From Casuarina equisetifolia (Eukaryota > Streptophyta > Magnoliopsida > Fagales > Casuarinaceae), in contig CM052354.1 of the NCBI GenBank assembly GCA_028551475.1, positions 10,499,172-10,563,171 of the forward strand: a stretch of 64,000 bases of DNA, written 5' to 3'. Every line of letters begins with the position of its first letter. The first letter of the stretch is position 1. Positions 23,189 through 36,795 of this stretch are shown here, piece by piece. A program made the position numbers and the translations under genes. Under the pieces are notes generated by a model that worked only from the letters and a program-made list of their open reading frames with translations, made no database searches and was not told where the DNA came from.

Positions 23189-23605
23189 TCACTGATCTTT
23201 TATTAGAGACTTAACCCCCCGGGATTTCATCCACCGTCCCACAACGGATTCTTTTTTTTTTTTTTTTTTATCTCTTAAACTCATGCAAATCCTGCATGAC
23301 CACCGTTGCAAACCTTTGATCTTTCTGCCAAAGATATTGGTCGGTTTTGTTACTGTTTTCTCCCAAGTCAACCGGCCCGCCAAAGATGGTTTTTCGATAG
23401 TAAGAAAAGAAAAAGGTAAAAGAAAGTTAAACAAGAAACTCTGAATATTCACCTCATCGTCCTCGGAGCTCTGTGCTGCTGGCTTACTGGGGCTGGTCTG
23501 CGACGGACGCGGATCTACTGGAAGTTTCCGGTCACCGGGTTGGAGTTCTGCTGCTTCTCCTCCGGCCTGGAGAGCTCCCGGCGGAGCGTGCATCTCCACG
23601 CTTTG
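23189..23605 (-). CDS. Small unrecognised ORF in a GC-rich island
   Basis: From ATG at 23599, a GC-rich stretch encodes MEMHAPPGALQAGGEAAELQ and continues, Pro/Ser-rich, to QSSEDDE near 23456. There a GTGAATA donor-like site and an abrupt change to T-rich, hydrophobic reading suggest an exon end. Only about 48 codons look gene-like; reading on without splicing gives 136 residues. A short overlapping upstream frame also exists. A TATATATAAAGG block lies 110 bases upstream at 23711-23722, but reads at least as well in the plus direction. The product is unknown. It could be the first exon of a small gene or a noncoding transcript. Confidence 0.35.
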   Translation of the reverse strand, partial: QSVEMHAPPGALQAGGEAAELQPGDRKLPVDPRPSQTSPSKPAAQSSEDDEVNIQSFLFNFLLPFSFLTIEKPSLAGRLTWEKTVTKPTNIFGRKIKGLQRWSCRICMSLRDKKKKKKESVVGRWMKSRGVKSLIKDQ

Positions 23606-23710
23606 AGATCGCAGCTTCTAAGTTGTTAAGGCATAAGTTTGACTCTCTATAAGAAAAGAAAGATAGAGGGAAAAGAGAGGTTGTACTGAGCCTGAGAAAA
23701 CGGAGGAGGA

Positions 23711-23722
23711 TATATATAAAGG
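23711..23722. promoter_or_regulatory. TATA-like element, orientation unclear
   Basis: TATATATAAAGG reads as a good TATA box on the plus strand and as TTTATATATA on the minus strand. The GC-rich ORF lies on the minus side. Nothing gene-like follows on the plus side. Confidence 0.4.
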
Positions 23723-23849
23723 TTAGAGAAAAAGATACGGTTGCGTATTCTGCAAATAATTTTTGTTTTTTTATTGGATTTGGAAAATCTTTTTTGAAAT
23801 AAGTGTTGGATTCAATATATATTACGTTGAATATGATATAAGCCATTAG

Positions 23850-26800
23850 TTGGGTGTCAGAAGTAAACTATTATGCACGTAGTTATGGATGGAGCACATA
23901 AGGTCAATAACTCATGGCCATACAGTTTTGACCGACGGAATCCCCATTCTGGTTTTTTGCTTTTTGCTTCTTGGAAATCATTGCGACTTCTTATCTTCAA
24001 ACTCCATTGACATTTTTGCTTCTGCACATTATTGAACTAAGAATTTCATATATTTTTAAATATCCTTGTTACTAATAAAATTACACCCTCCAATTGGGAA
24101 AGGACCATTACCAAGATGGTTTAGAATCAAACTTGTTATGATACTATATAAGAAGTAGGTCTATTTTTCTAAAAAAAATCTTAAAATAAATAAGAATATT
24201 ATTACTAATAAAGTTGAAGAACTTAATATCTAGAATCGATGTGGAACAGTCTTTAATATTCACTACTAAACTAAATGCTTAGTGACAAGATGCTTCTATC
24301 AAAATTTTACCTTCATATCACTTACCCACGGCAAGCCATGGAGAACTACCGCACCTGCAAATCAATATAGCCACAACAAAAGCAAAGATTGCTGCAGATC
24401 ACTGCAAACCACCATAATTCACAACCCAGGTCACCGGCAAGCACCGCATATCAGAAGAAGCCATCACGGGTACAGCTTAATTTTGACCGTAGCGGTGGAC
24501 CATCTTCGATAACGAGCGTCCGCTGTCACCAGGCTGACCAGCCACCTTCAGAAGAGGGAGGGCGGCGGGTCTAAGTGTAAAATGAGAGCCAGAAGAAGAC
24601 CTATTAAAAATAAAATGACATATTTATCCTTCTGCCGATGAAAAAGAGTCTATTATATGGTTGTTAAGGGTAATTTAAGTTATACGATGGGAAAAAAGTG
24701 AAGTTAATATCCAGCCATCTGTATTTTCTAAACTAATAGGGAGGAGAATAATAGTTAAATATATTTAAGATATACCACGGATAAGTCGAAGATATATTGC
24801 AAACATATTTAAAATAAAATATACCTACTAACTAATTTACAAGATAAATATAATAGTTAGTTACATATTTGTTCTCACTTCCGTATGACAAAGGACAAAA
24901 CTAGTCTTATTAATTCTCACTCTAAATTCTTAATTATCTTTATTTTTTACAAAATTATAAATTCAAAGAGTTTATGAAATTGTATTTAATTAAAATACTT
25001 CCAGACAAACTGATATTTATCCTTAAATCTTGTCATTTTAAAACAACTACAAAATCTCTAATTAATATCTACGATTTTCTCGCATCCCAAACATATTTGA
25101 ATTTTTCTTCCTTCCTTCACAAACTGACTTATTGTGATTGCTATAACAAGTTCGTTCTTAAGTGCCAAATGACCGCCTTTGTCCATGCAATAGGTTGTTA
25201 AACATTAAATTCTAACATTTTTTCCCTTCCTTTTCACGTAAATGTATGTTTTATAAGATCCACTTATTTAGCTTTCCATGATTTTAAGTTTGTAATGCTT
25301 CATATACGAGTTATTTGAGCTTTTAAGTTAAGTAGCTAAGTTTTTGTCAAAAGAAAAATTAGCAGACCCGAGAGGGCTCTTTCTCTAGATCAAATAGGAA
25401 TGCAACTTTGAGCTATCTTTGAAAAGCATTAGAGGATGATACTTGTTGATATGGATAAGTATTGGGATGTGATTAGACTTAAGGGTCATTTTCGGGTTTT
25501 GGTCTATGTTAAGTCCAAAAGTTTTAGTTAATATAAAGATTAGGTATGTGCTTAAATTCTTGTCCTCTCTCATGTCACAATTCAATTGATTGACGTGAAT
25601 GACTAATTGATGTCGACTGAAATGCATCACTGATTACCACTAAGAGAGCCTAGCACGTGTCATACTATGGAGACGTGGACCAAACCGATTGGAGAGACCT
25701 ATGTTCAACCTTTTGACACCCAAAAAAATAATAAAGAAGAAATTATAGTCTTGGGATTAATCGTGTCCTTAGTTTAGATACCTTTGAAAAGGTCAAAATG
25801 AAGAGAGTTCGAGATAAATAGATTTATAGAACACTTTATTGATAAAGTAGTCTTGCGACTTTAAGAGAAGAGGTCCCTCACCGACTAATGTTACCATTTT
25901 CACAGTAAAATTAAAAGAGAAAAAGCTAGAATGATCATAAACTATAAAAAATTAATAATTAATTAAAATTTAATAATTATTTTATATCTTGAAAAGATAT
26001 TTTAGTTAACCAAACTAATGGATCAAAATATTTTAGTAAATTTAATTATAAGTCTGAATTTTGACAAATAATGCTTATAGAGGAATCAAAAACACTCAAA
26101 GAGAACATTATCACTAGAATATAAGGCCTTTTAGACTTAATATAGCTCTTCAAGTTTTTTAAAGATGGATGGATAAAATTTTTAAAGACCTTAAAACTTA
26201 AATGTTATTAGACATTATTTCTTCAAATGGATAATATTTCATTCATTCTCATTATTTCAGAATTATTTTAGCTAATGATATATTTTAGCACCCTTTTATG
26301 AGTTTTTAGTTTGATTAATCTTGAAAAAAAAAATTGTTGTAGTAGTTTAGATATCCCATTTGTATCAAGTGATTTGTGAAGTAAACTTAAAAATATTACA
26401 CAATGAGAAGTTTTTTCTTTTTAATTGTGTTACTTGTTACATAGAAAATGTAAAAGGAACTTGAGATTAATTTAGAGGCTGATCGTGCACATGCCATTCG
26501 GAACATGCTATAAAGTTTTGCATGTATTTAAGTAAATACAACGTGGCTCATCACGGGAGGAATAGTCATTTCTCAGTTGATTAAAATCGTCATTGCCCAC
26601 GATGAAGGTACGACCTAGTTTTTTTTTAACAATTATTCTACCTCGAGGATATATTCCATCTGGGAAATGTGTCATCGATTTAATATCTTTTTATCTCTGA
26701 TATTCAAAAGCTTGCCTTTTGTCTTTCGTTGATTCTGGTCGGCACTAAATGTTCACCAAACAGGACCCAAGTTTTTGACCAGAAGGAAAAAAAAGTCGGA

Positions 26801-27200
26801 ATAAAATAGAAACACATAAAACATGCTTGTATGATATAATGCCTACATAATGCTATTACAAATCTGCTTTTCCAAGCGCACTAACCAGGCATCAGTACTT
26901 GGCTTGACCATACCCACTTTGATCAAAAGGAGATTCGACTCTCTCCACATATGTGCATGTGAGTGTCTTTAATGCACAATGTGAGGATATAATATATTCC
27001 GACTTGAAATGTGCATTCGTACAGATCTTTCGTAACTTTGAATACTGTTTTTACATATAGTTATGGGTAAAGGAAATGTGAAGAAACTTTCTACCCATGA
27101 CCAGGTACTCCTCTATACAATGAGGTCGCCAAGATGATAGACCTCACACCTAGGGTCTGGCTTTTTGTTAGAGCTTAGATTTTGAACTTCTAAGTTTCAA
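23850..27200. other. Intergenic; a GC-richer patch at 24330-24575 but no gene
   Basis: The patch has two short overlapping plus-strand frames of unrelated, repetitive composition, without start context or family motifs. The rest is AT-rich. No transposon ends were recognised. Confidence 0.45.
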
Positions 27201-27203
27201 AAG

Positions 27204-27204
<1 letters not shown>

Positions 27205-27245
<41 letters not shown>
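27205..27245. repeat. Microsatellite (CT)20
   Basis: Uninterrupted CT dinucleotides for about 40 bases. A likely polymorphic marker site. Confidence 0.97.
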
Positions 27246-27248
<3 letters not shown>

Positions 27249-29140
27249 AAAATCTATTATAAATAAATTTATAGTTTGACCTAAGAATTAGTTCATTAGT
27301 TAAAAAAATATTTTTTATATTTAAATATTACTAAATTTATTATCTTTTCAATGTAAAATTTTTGTCTTTTAACATTTTGCAAACATTGAGCATACATTAA
27401 ACTTAAAGTTGAATGAGATGAAATAGATGTTTCTCATTCGTTAAACATATTTTAAGTACTCAAAGTTGAATGTGAGTTATAGTAGATCACCTTGGGTTTT
27501 TGACACTATATTAGAAAAAAACTTATAATCTAACTAAAAAACTAGCTAATTTGGTTGTTTTCCAAACTAGTAGTGCTTAACACCAAAGATCACTTATTTA
27601 GTGATTATGAAAGAAAGGAAAGTATAATTTGAAATTAAGAGTCAAATAGCTTCTCCCTCCTTTGTTTACAAATAACATAATTCAGAAGTTTTTTCTTTTT
27701 CTTTCGTCCTAGTAGTACCCAATACAATCTACCAGATTCTCTAAGGATCTTGGATCCAAATGAAAGGCCATGCAAAATTCAAAGATATAAAAATCTTTAA
27801 GGCTTTTAAAAGTTTTATCCCCTTCCTTCCTAAAACACTTGAAGGCTATAAAAATCTTGTTCACAAATGAGAATTTCGATTTTTTTTCCTTTTTGTTTAC
27901 TTCTTCTCCCTCTTATAATTAATCAATATGTAATACAATTTAGCAAATCTTCTAAGGACATCAAATCTTTCTGGAAAGCCCACTATATTCAAAGATGGGG
28001 AAAAAATTACAAAATCTTTAAGGTGCATAGAAGGTTTTTATGTTTTATTTATTTTTATCCTTTATCTATTCATTACTAAAAGACTTGATGCTTAGTATCT
28101 ATTCATGCCTAGTACAAAGAATGATTTATTTTCTTTGTTGATCTATTTCTCATTGTACCGTTAAACATCACGAGACGGTAATCTTTTGATTTTTTTAAGA
28201 TGACCCTTCCTACTTTCTCAAAACAAAAAAAAAAGATTTTGAAGACCAATATAAAAAATTTATAGAAGACTGGAAAAAAATCTTTGTAAATTCTTATTCG
28301 AAACTTTTGATTTGAAAATATTTAATTTTTTTAATTTAAGTAATTTTTTTCCCATTTTGTTGTTTACATATGGTGAAATTAGTTTTTCCTATAATTTTAC
28401 AATACTTCTACACACAATGTACATCTTGCTTAGGTAATCATTTCTTGGTTTTGTAATTCCTTCGCCCCTTCAAGCGCCAACTAAAGCTAAACATATTTCA
28501 AAAAACATTCGGAGGACCAAATGCTTGCCAGTATTTTATTCCGAAATAAAAGAAGGATACGTGCATTATAATCTTCACTTGAATAAGGACTATTTAGAAT
28601 TACGAACCATAAGTCATTGATAGTATAATTTTGAAGCTAAAAAAATTTAATAATATAATTAAAATCAAACCTATAAATACCTTACTTCTTTAATATGATG
28701 ATCAAGTCATCTATTTTTAAGGATAAAATATCTAATTTCTTTTCTTTTTCTGTTTTGCTAAAAACCTTATGATTATTTTCCCTTTAGTGATATCTCTAAT
28801 TTTAAAAATGTTATGCCTTTTTAGGTTAATTTCCCAAGAAACAAGTATTGATTAGATTAATTATTCATTAAAGTCTCAATATTGTTAGATACAACATACA
28901 TAGCAAATTGTCCAAACTTCATTTCAGCTATATCAAAATCTCATTATAGCTTTTAAATTGGTGTTTGACACTATGAACTTGGCTTTAAACTTCATAAATA
29001 TCAGAAAAGATAAGATAAGATAAAATGAGATAAGTTAAGATAAGATAAAATACGTTGATGCTTGATCATGAGAAGATTTATTTATTTATTTTTTGGTATT
29101 ACTTTAATGCCTATACTTCCATAAGGTTGTTGTCTTAGTA
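27246..29140. other. Intergenic, AT-rich, with a dispersed repeat and an AAGAT-type repeat
   Basis: 27245-27500 resembles 3290-3660 in inverse orientation. 29005-29051 is an imperfect AGATA/AAGAT array. No coding sequence was recognised. Confidence 0.45.
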
Positions 29141-29269
29141 AAGTAGGTTTGCCCTGATTTAAATAGTTTATGTGGTCCGTATGCTTTGGTGGCAGCTCAG
29201 CATCTCTAATTGGATTTCCTTTTTATGTTTGTTCAATTGCTGAAAAGAAAATGACCTGTGCACTTAAAA

Positions 29270-29615
29270 GGGCTGTGGCGTTTTATGGGGCTAACAGGAT
29301 ATTGCAAAAGATTTATTGCCAACTACAAAAAGATTGCTATAATTCTTCCATTACTTAAAAAGAATAGTTTTGTTGGAGTTGAAACACTGAATTAGCTTTT
29401 GAAAGTCTTAAAAGGACAATGGTAGCAGCACCAATCCTTGCGTTATCCAACGTTAAGTTAGAGTTTATTTTAGAATGTAATGCCTTTTCCTGTCAAGGTT
29501 GTGTTATCGCAAGGAAAATATCAGTAGCTTATTTTAGCTAAATGCTTAAAGGGAAAAGTGCTCTATTTCCACGTTTGAGAGAGAGCTCCTAGCTGTTATC
29601 CAAGCAAATGGAGAA
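29270..29615 (+). mobile_element. Ty3/gypsy reverse transcriptase/RNase H fragment
   Basis: Plus-strand traces in shifting frames: a GLTGYCKRFIANYKKI-like start (the gypsy RT thumb), LLKKNSFVGVE, AFESLKRTMVAAPILALSN, then FILECNAF and VAYFS, where the family has FVIECDAS and IAYFSKAL. Stops and frameshifts break it. No LTRs were found nearby for it. The 600 bases before and 500 after show nothing else. Confidence 0.8.
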
Positions 29616-30143
29616 ATTATCTAAGAAAAAAATTAATCATAAGAATTGATTAACTGACTAATAGAGTTTCAAATATCTTTAAGAAAAATAGATGTTAATA
29701 CATATTTAACATAAATGTTTCCTTGAATCAATTAGTTTTGATTGAAGAGAGAAAAAAAAGAGGAGAAGAGGGAAGAGAGAAATGGGAAGTTCTTTATTTG
29801 TTTTTTTTTTTTTCACCCTTGTTCCCCTTGAGAAGCTAGGTAACAAACTCAACCACTTAGTTAAAAGCTAAACTTGATTAACCTTTTATCCTTGTATACT
29901 TATCACTTGCCTATTGTCACCTAGTGACTACCCTTGGATTCCTTTCCCCATAGGCTTAGTATAGCCAAGTTCCCTCTTAGATTCTTCTCCCTTGCAAGCT
30001 AGTAATTACTTCTAAGTTCCTCTTTGTGGTTTGAACTTAAGATGTAGAACTTAACTATTATATCAATTATAACAAACTCAACCACTTAACAAAAAGACCT
30101 AGACTTGTTAGCATAGCAAGCTTAATTACTCTAACATATTTAT
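29616..30143. other. Intergenic, no gene
   Basis: AT-rich sequence with pyrimidine runs. Nothing recognised. Confidence 0.4.
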
Positions 30144-30681
30144 TGTTGCGGAAGTGATTCCATTACATGAACATATAAACACATAGATAAAAAATAAATA
30201 TACAAAAGACATAAGATTTAGGAAGTTTAGATCAACATAATGTCTTATGTCTTTTGTCACGGGCATAATTACCGACTCCTTCTCCTTTTATTAGATTTCT
30301 TCATGAGAATACAAAGGTACTTATTACAATATTTATACATATAGCTCTTACACAGCTATTTTCAATATTTACAGCAACTTACTTAATTCTCTATTGGCTT
30401 GTGACTACTATACAAAGTAGCACTCTCTGGTTGCCACCCTCATAAGGCGTGGGCTATCGCTCTAATGAGGCATAATCCTCTATCTTTGGCCCTTGGGGTT
30501 TTCCTGTGATCTTTCTTTTTTATACTAACACCAAAGAGGAGTCCTAACTGGATATTACTAGGAGTCCTAATTAGATACTACTAGGAATCCTAATCAATAC
30601 AGAGTAGAATAACTCCTAGAATATTCTTATAATATACATGAAATATATTTAGGCCTACTAATTTTCACTCCAATCCTAACA
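30144..30681 (-). repeat. LTR of a minus-strand retroelement
   Basis: 538 bp with ends TGTTGCGG and CCTAACA, so the termini are TGTT and AACA. On the minus strand it starts TGTTAGGATTGG, has a TATAAAAAAG box in mid-repeat and AATAAAAGGAG further on. Upstream in the same orientation a purine stretch GGGAGGATCAA abuts it, marking it as a 3' LTR. Flanking 5-mers do not match, consistent with a partial element and not a solo LTR. Confidence 0.65.
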
Positions 30682-31320
30682 TTGATCCTCCCATTAAGCT
30701 CTCATAAACTTGGTGTGTTCCAAGTCCTTACAAACTTATAAGGACTTTGGAACAAAAATACACCATGTTTTCCACATCTTTTCCTTGAATGATAGCAATC
30801 TATGGAGCCGCAAGGAACTCTCATTGCACAGCCACAAGCCACTATGGAGACAAGGTTTGGGAGGAATCGCAAAGAACTGCCTGTGCATTGAAAGGAACTA
30901 GCCGGTTCAGATGCTACGTGGGAGCTAGTGGAGCAAGTCAAATTGCGTTACCCGAACTTTTTGAGGGTTTTTGTGGGAGCCAGTGGAGAGGAATTATCAC
31001 GGCTTCGAGGGCTTTTGTGGAGAAATAACGACTCGGACCACTGGGCTTTTAGAAGGCTTAGGATATGGGCTCATTAAGTTGCGGTTGCTGTAATTTTATA
31101 GACCTGCAATTAATTGCGTGGTTGATTGTAGGGTAAATTAACCCTCTTGGGAAGTTCGACGTTAACTGACGGTGGAATGATGGCTTCCTTTTAAGTGTAA
31201 CTCGACTAGCTATCGGGGAGGTAGGCTATTATTTGCCTTGATAGGAAGTAAAAGATTGTGACTGATTGAAACACCAGGTTTCTGCAAGTCGGACAGCTTA
31301 TAACCTTAACTACCCAACTT
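30682..31320 (-). mobile_element. Partial interior next to the 30.1-kb LTR, coding content unrecognised
   Basis: Compositionally GC-richer than its surroundings. Short frames on both strands have no recognisable gag or pol motif. It contains a near-repeat GTGGGAGCTAGTGGAG / GTGGGAGCCAGTGGAG (about 30919 and 30975). Confidence 0.4.
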
Positions 31321-33158
31321 TTTTTTTTTTGGCAATTTGGATTGTGATGTATTAGAGTGTGAGAATTTATTAGATATTAAATTAAAAAATTTCTTACTTA
31401 TGAAGTTAAAAACATATCTTTATATTTCTAATGTAAGACAACACCTATTTCTAACAATTCTTTTCAAATACATGATGATATAGGTATTACAAATAAATAA
31501 GATTTTAATTTCAAAATTTAAGATATTACAAAGCAAAAATTTATTCTTCAATATTATATTAGAATATGAAAGTACATTTTAAAACTGTAAAACATCAAGT
31601 GAAAAAACTTCATTAGTTATAATATTAATAGTTTATCTTCACATTTCTAATATACAACAAAATCTACCTTGATCAAGAAGATCCTAACATAAACCCTTCG
31701 GTCAGCGATTCTTGCCTTATTTAGGAAGAGTCAAGCTTAGGTTAGTTCCTTCAGCTCGGTCAGTCAGCCCAACAACATCCCCAGCCCATTTTAGTTGTGC
31801 CCCAAGTCCCACATGGAAAACCTGACATCTTATGCGTGTTTAGGTATGTGGACTGTGTGCGTCCACGCCGCGAAGCCTTAGCAGTGAACCTTTGGAATTG
31901 TGTGAATTGCTGTTAGTCACATCTTCAGCCTCTGCAAGTTAACGTGGTTTGGATTTTGATCGGCTGTTTATATTATTTTCATTCCGTAGTATTTCTTTAA
32001 TGCTAGCATGTGGATTTTGTTATATATATATATATATATATATTTTAAAAGGGCAAAATCCAAATATATTTTATTAATAAAAACAAAGTTGGACTAAAAA
32101 TCTATATCTTATTAGAATACAAAGAAGTAAGCCTAATTCTTAAAAAATTAGAACAAGATATAAGTTTAAACCTTAAAAAATTAACTACTAAGCCTAAATG
32201 TCAGGCTTACTACTTAATTCTTGGTTTGGTAGAAATCTTTATAGATGCTGCATAAGTCAGTGTTGCTTTGATTCTTGCTTGAGACAATCAAAGCCCTCAA
32301 TATATTTCTAAGCTTTTTGCTGATTAACATATTATGCCAATCCCATCCACCAACTTTCACAAACTCGTTGTCATTCCTAGCTCCAAGTTCAAGGCTCTTA
32401 AGTTTGGTTAGGTTCAATGTTCTGTGTTTACGAAGGGCAAACAACTAGTTACAAGCTTCATACAATAGAGGCAAGGTCAACTAAAGCATCTTTTGCCTGC
32501 ATTTTATTTTATTTTTATTAATTTATATTGCATGAGAATACACTTTTCCTCGTAGGAATACAGTAAAAGTCAAATTTTTGGGTCGATCAGCCTTTTTGCA
32601 ACGATGAAAGGTTGGAAGAGAAAAAATAGGCCATATTTACTGTAAAAGATTGAGTGAGTCGGCATGGAACTTTATTTTAATTCCATTCTTTTGTGCAAAT
32701 AATGCACTTCGGATGTTCTGATCTCCCTTCACTGTGTAGAGTGTGATTTGAGGTTGTACATCTTCTTATGTCCTAATAATATGATCAGAGAAATTAAATG
32801 TAATTTTGTAACTCATATACATGAAACAATGAGTTTACAACGAAATAATCAAGTTTTGATTCTAATTTCTCTGGCAAAAGATCCCTTTTGTTATTAATCG
32901 AAATGTTAGTATGGCTGATTTTTCCTTTTTTTTTTTTTTGCTTTGAGTTATGATATAAACTGAATGTACCTTTCATGAGAAAAGCCAAGAGAAAGGTAAA
33001 TGAGTAAATAGGTTAATGGACTGTACTGTAACATAACGAGATGTTTCACTTCACGGCTCTGTCTGCACTGCCGGTTCCCATATTTACTTTGTCTCTGCAC
33101 CATTTGACCGGAACCTCTTTGTTCTCTGCTTATTGTCCTTTCTGCAGTGCTTCACTAT
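31321..33158. other. Intergenic; includes a (TA)n tract at 32020-32043
   Basis: No gene recognised. A 76-codon minus-strand frame at 32214-32444 has no family features. The last part is the presumed 3'UTR of the SCPL gene. Confidence 0.45.
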
Positions 33159-36100
33159 CTATGTAGAAATTGCCGGTGACTGAGTGATTTCACCCACCAT
33201 TTTTAATGCCATGCAGGGCTGATCAGTAGGTACCTGAAATTATCATCAGCAAAGGGTTAGTTCCTTAGGAACTTAGATTCTCTCAATGACCCACCCACGA
33301 ACTTAGATCTGACAGACATGTCTGAGCCCCCCTCACTTTGTTTACACAGCTGCAAAGTAAACTAAAGTAGAGCAATGATGGCCCTCAACTAAACTAGAAC
33401 AGCCAGTCTCATCATGGGACCTTTTTCTTCATAAGAGTTGACTTTGTGAGAGCCTATTTACTGCTCATGATGCAGACATCTCTACCACTAACAGAAATTA
33501 TAGAAGCCACTTTGAGGAGTCCTTGTTCTTTCACGTTCATAATGGGGCCATCGCCAGAGAAAATGAAGCATGACTTTTTTTTCTTTGCTTCTGGGGGAGG
33601 TTAATGATACAGCATAAGGTCTGTTGTATGAAATTGATAAAAGAGAAAATGAGGAGAACGGTATAAGTAGTTTAACTCACAAAGTGGCCTGCTCCAAGAA
33701 TCCAATAGAAGTGAAAGTTTTTGTACGACTTGGTGAAAGCTTTGGTGCTTCCATGCCCACAATAGAGAGGGGTTCTGTCCAGGCTTAGGAAATTAGGTAG
33801 CCCTTCCCACCTTATGCACATACAGTGTTAGACAGCAGAAACCAATTCCATACTTAGAGGTTAAGTAAACGTAAGAACATTAGGAAGAGTTACTTGAGCT
33901 TCTCAATCCATGCTTCTGTTCCTATGGTTGCACATATAAGATCAATCTACAAGCAATAACCAGCCAAAGAATACCATCAGCCTTATCATTAATGTCAATC
34001 TAGGCAGTTTAGTAATATCCAGAAGTAGAAGTGATAAACAACAGTCAGAAATTAATCAGACAATTGTTTCTGGGAACTGCTAAATGGTTCCCTTTAAGCC
34101 TAATAATGGTTTCCAAAGCCAGAGAGTTCCAAGATAAGATGAGAGATCTTACTTGTCCGTTGTACACAGTTACATTCACCCCTTTAGCAAGGAGCTCATC
34201 AACCTATAAAAGAACACGATATGGGCAATCAATCATGCAAGATCTTAAAAAAAGTTCAACCCATCTCCACGGATAGGGTAAAAGGTAAACAAAGGAATAC
34301 ACTGCTGTTCCCATGTGAGCTTTTAATAATGAGATTCATGCTCCCATGTGAACTTTAATAATGAGATGCAAACACCTTTGCTCCCATGTGAGAACTTAAA
34401 TGATGGGAAAGGACGACTTTGGATTGATAAGATAGCCAAATCGAACTAAAGAATCTAACTTTTTCTTTCTAGACAAACGTAAGGCAATTTATAAGTCAAT
34501 GGCAAAAAGAAACTAGGAACCTTCCTGCCATAAAGTATCATATTTGAAGAAAAGTCTGATCTATCTATTGATTGTATGTAGGCAAAAGAGAACCTTTACT
34601 TCTGAGGCAATCAAATAACATCAAGGAACATTGACAGAAAATCTAGAAATGGGAATAATATCCCTGTACAGCTTGAATGCCATGCTGAAGTTGAAGCGAG
34701 CTCATCATACTTTCATGGAATGCAAGGAAGCCAAAAGAGAGATTTAAGAGATATAGATCATGCCTTCTATGCCACTGATTAATGCTCGATAAAAAGTTGA
34801 TCTGTATGATTATCTTATGCATATCTCTTAAGGTTTCAAATCTCATTTTCTTACCTCAGAAATTCTGGGTTTCATAAAATCGCCTTCCAGATTTGTGAAA
34901 ACAGCGTCAGACTGTCCTCCCCACCTGGAAAAAAAAAAAAAAAAACACCCATATTCTTTGATAGACTTCACAACTTCATCAATTTTTCTGGTTTAGAAAG
35001 AAGAAAACTCACGTCACTTTTTCTGGAATATTAAGCTTCTTTTTAATCTCCCCATTCATCAAGCTATCTAAATCTTCATCGCCACCAGGAGAAGACCTCA
35101 AGGAACTTAAATATCTTGAATATTTTCTTACTAGAATCCCTTCTGTTGATTCTGTGCTTGTAATGGACGACTCATCTGACCTTGAATCTAACAAAAAATT
35201 GTAGAAGTCCTGCAACACCATAAATGTTGCCAAAAATCCAAGTACGAGGCTATACTTAGATCTAGGAACACGTAATTTGTCAAAAAGAATACAAGAGCAC
35301 CATACCACACCATTGCTGCTCTTGCTAATCACACCCTCGAGCGCCTCCCAAGAATATCTTGCATCAACAAATTTACCTTGCTTAATTTGTTGCTTAATCT
35401 TCTGAGCGAGGCTGTCTTCTGAAATGCCTTTGTTAGTAAATTGGAAAGACATGGGTAAAAATTTTCTTTTACATTTTAGCTAAAAGTAGATATCATAGAC
35501 CTGTTTGACTTCTGCAGCCCATTGTTATCAACCCGCGAGACATATTGGAGAAGAGGACCCCATGAAAGCTGCATTTTTGAAATTAACATATCAACAACTG
35601 AACATAGGAGAACCTTATAACATACTGTATTAGTAGAATCAACAACCATGTACCACATAATCTTCTGGGGAAATCCAGCTGTCTCCTAAAACAACTCCTA
35701 AACATTGAAGAAACATGAAAAACAACATATGACTCTCAGCTTTCACTTCAGAAATAAAGCTACAATACAAAATTACTAGTAGATCGAACACAATGAAAAT
35801 CACCAATCACTTTCTTGATATCACTAATTTAGAGAGATTGATTGATAAGAGATTACCTCCTAGCTTAAGTTTCAATCTGCCGGCTTCTATGGCTCTTTGT
35901 GCTGACAGGCCAGCAGTAACTGCAAATTTCCCACCATAAGACTCTGCCACGATGAACAGGGGACTCTTTTGAAGGCTTTCGTTTCTATTGAATATTTCTT
36001 CCAACAATGTGGTTAAATCAGTTCCTGCCTCTTCATCGGTTTTGACAAACAGGTTGTCATCCTCTACAAAACTATACCCCGTTCCAACCGGAGCATCCTA

Positions 36101-36795
36101 TATTAACGCCAAATAATTGGTTAAAAAACCAAAAAAAAAAATCCTAAAATTCAAAATCATTTACTTTATAGCAGAGTTCCAATTACTGTTGACTTACCAC
36201 AAACAAAAGATCAGCTTTTCGCAACCATGTCGAATTCCTCGACTTCAAATTGGTGTCTAATGGCCCAATCTCTTCAAAATTCCCTATCCCAACTCCTGAA
36301 GCACCCTGGTTTTTTAAGAAAAAATGAACAAACATTAGATACACATGAGGACAATCAATAAAATTGTTTGAAAGATACCTGGGCATCCACATTTGAGCAT
36401 GAAGAAACTAGTATAAATTCTCAACAAGAGTAGAATTATGAGTTTTCAAAACCGGTATCGGAAATACTCACAGGCCCGCCCTGCAACCAGAGGATGATAG
36501 GCCATGGCTTGGAAGGATTCTCAACTCTGTAGGGACTTCTGTAAAGCCACCAGAACATGTGGGCCTCTATTTTCAGAAAATTCAAAAGCAAACCATCAAT
36601 ACTCTGTTTTGAGAAAATTCAAAAGAAATAAGAACAAAGTGGTATGCAATGATGAATCATTGACTTACTGGGTCTGACTTCGATAAACCCCCAGTCCTCT
36701 AATCCATCCTGGGTTGTTGCAGCAACTATTGTTTTCCCAAGAAACAGAGGAGAAAAGAATAGAACAGAGAAGATAACAGCACACCACTTTCCCAT
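33159..36795 (-). CDS. SCPL51: Serine carboxypeptidase-like 51 (S10 family peptidase/acyltransferase)
   Basis: Thirteen coding exons on the minus strand: 36795-36669, 36566-36472, 36305-36198, 36097-35857, 35697-35654, 35568-35501, 35411-35306, 35209-35013, 34924-34855, 34203-34153, 33946-33894, 33810-33681 and 33233-33159. All have GT/AG borders and the phases join into 454 codons plus TAG. An N-terminal hydrophobic stretch (residues 5-20) is a likely secretory signal, so the product should enter the vacuole or the cell exterior. Family blocks are RPKAHMFWWLYRSPY, WPIILWLQGGPGASG (oxyanion region), and the nucleophile block AESYGGKF with Ser163. Asp371 lies in NGQIDLICATIG and His429 in ILGAGHFVP, so the S10 triad is complete. 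The many-exon structure and ASGVGIGNFEEIGPLDT fit the SCPL51 branch. The substrate is unknown. Confidence 0.95.
34312..34397. repeat. Short triplicated repeat in an SCPL51 intron
   Basis: TCCCATGTGA occurs three times with AATAATGAGAT-type text between. It lies in the long intron between the exons 34924-34855 and 34203-34153. Confidence 0.8.

Noticed and set aside
24282-24574. GC-richer patch as a coding gene
   Set aside because: Two overlapping unrelated frames, neither with start context or family motifs.
30144-30681. Solo LTR call
   Set aside because: The flanking 5-mers (TTTAT and TTGAT) do not match and a purine tract precedes it, so a 3' LTR of a partial element fits better.
32214-32444. 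76-codon minus-strand ORF as a gene
   Set aside because: No recognisable family features; the length is within chance for this composition.
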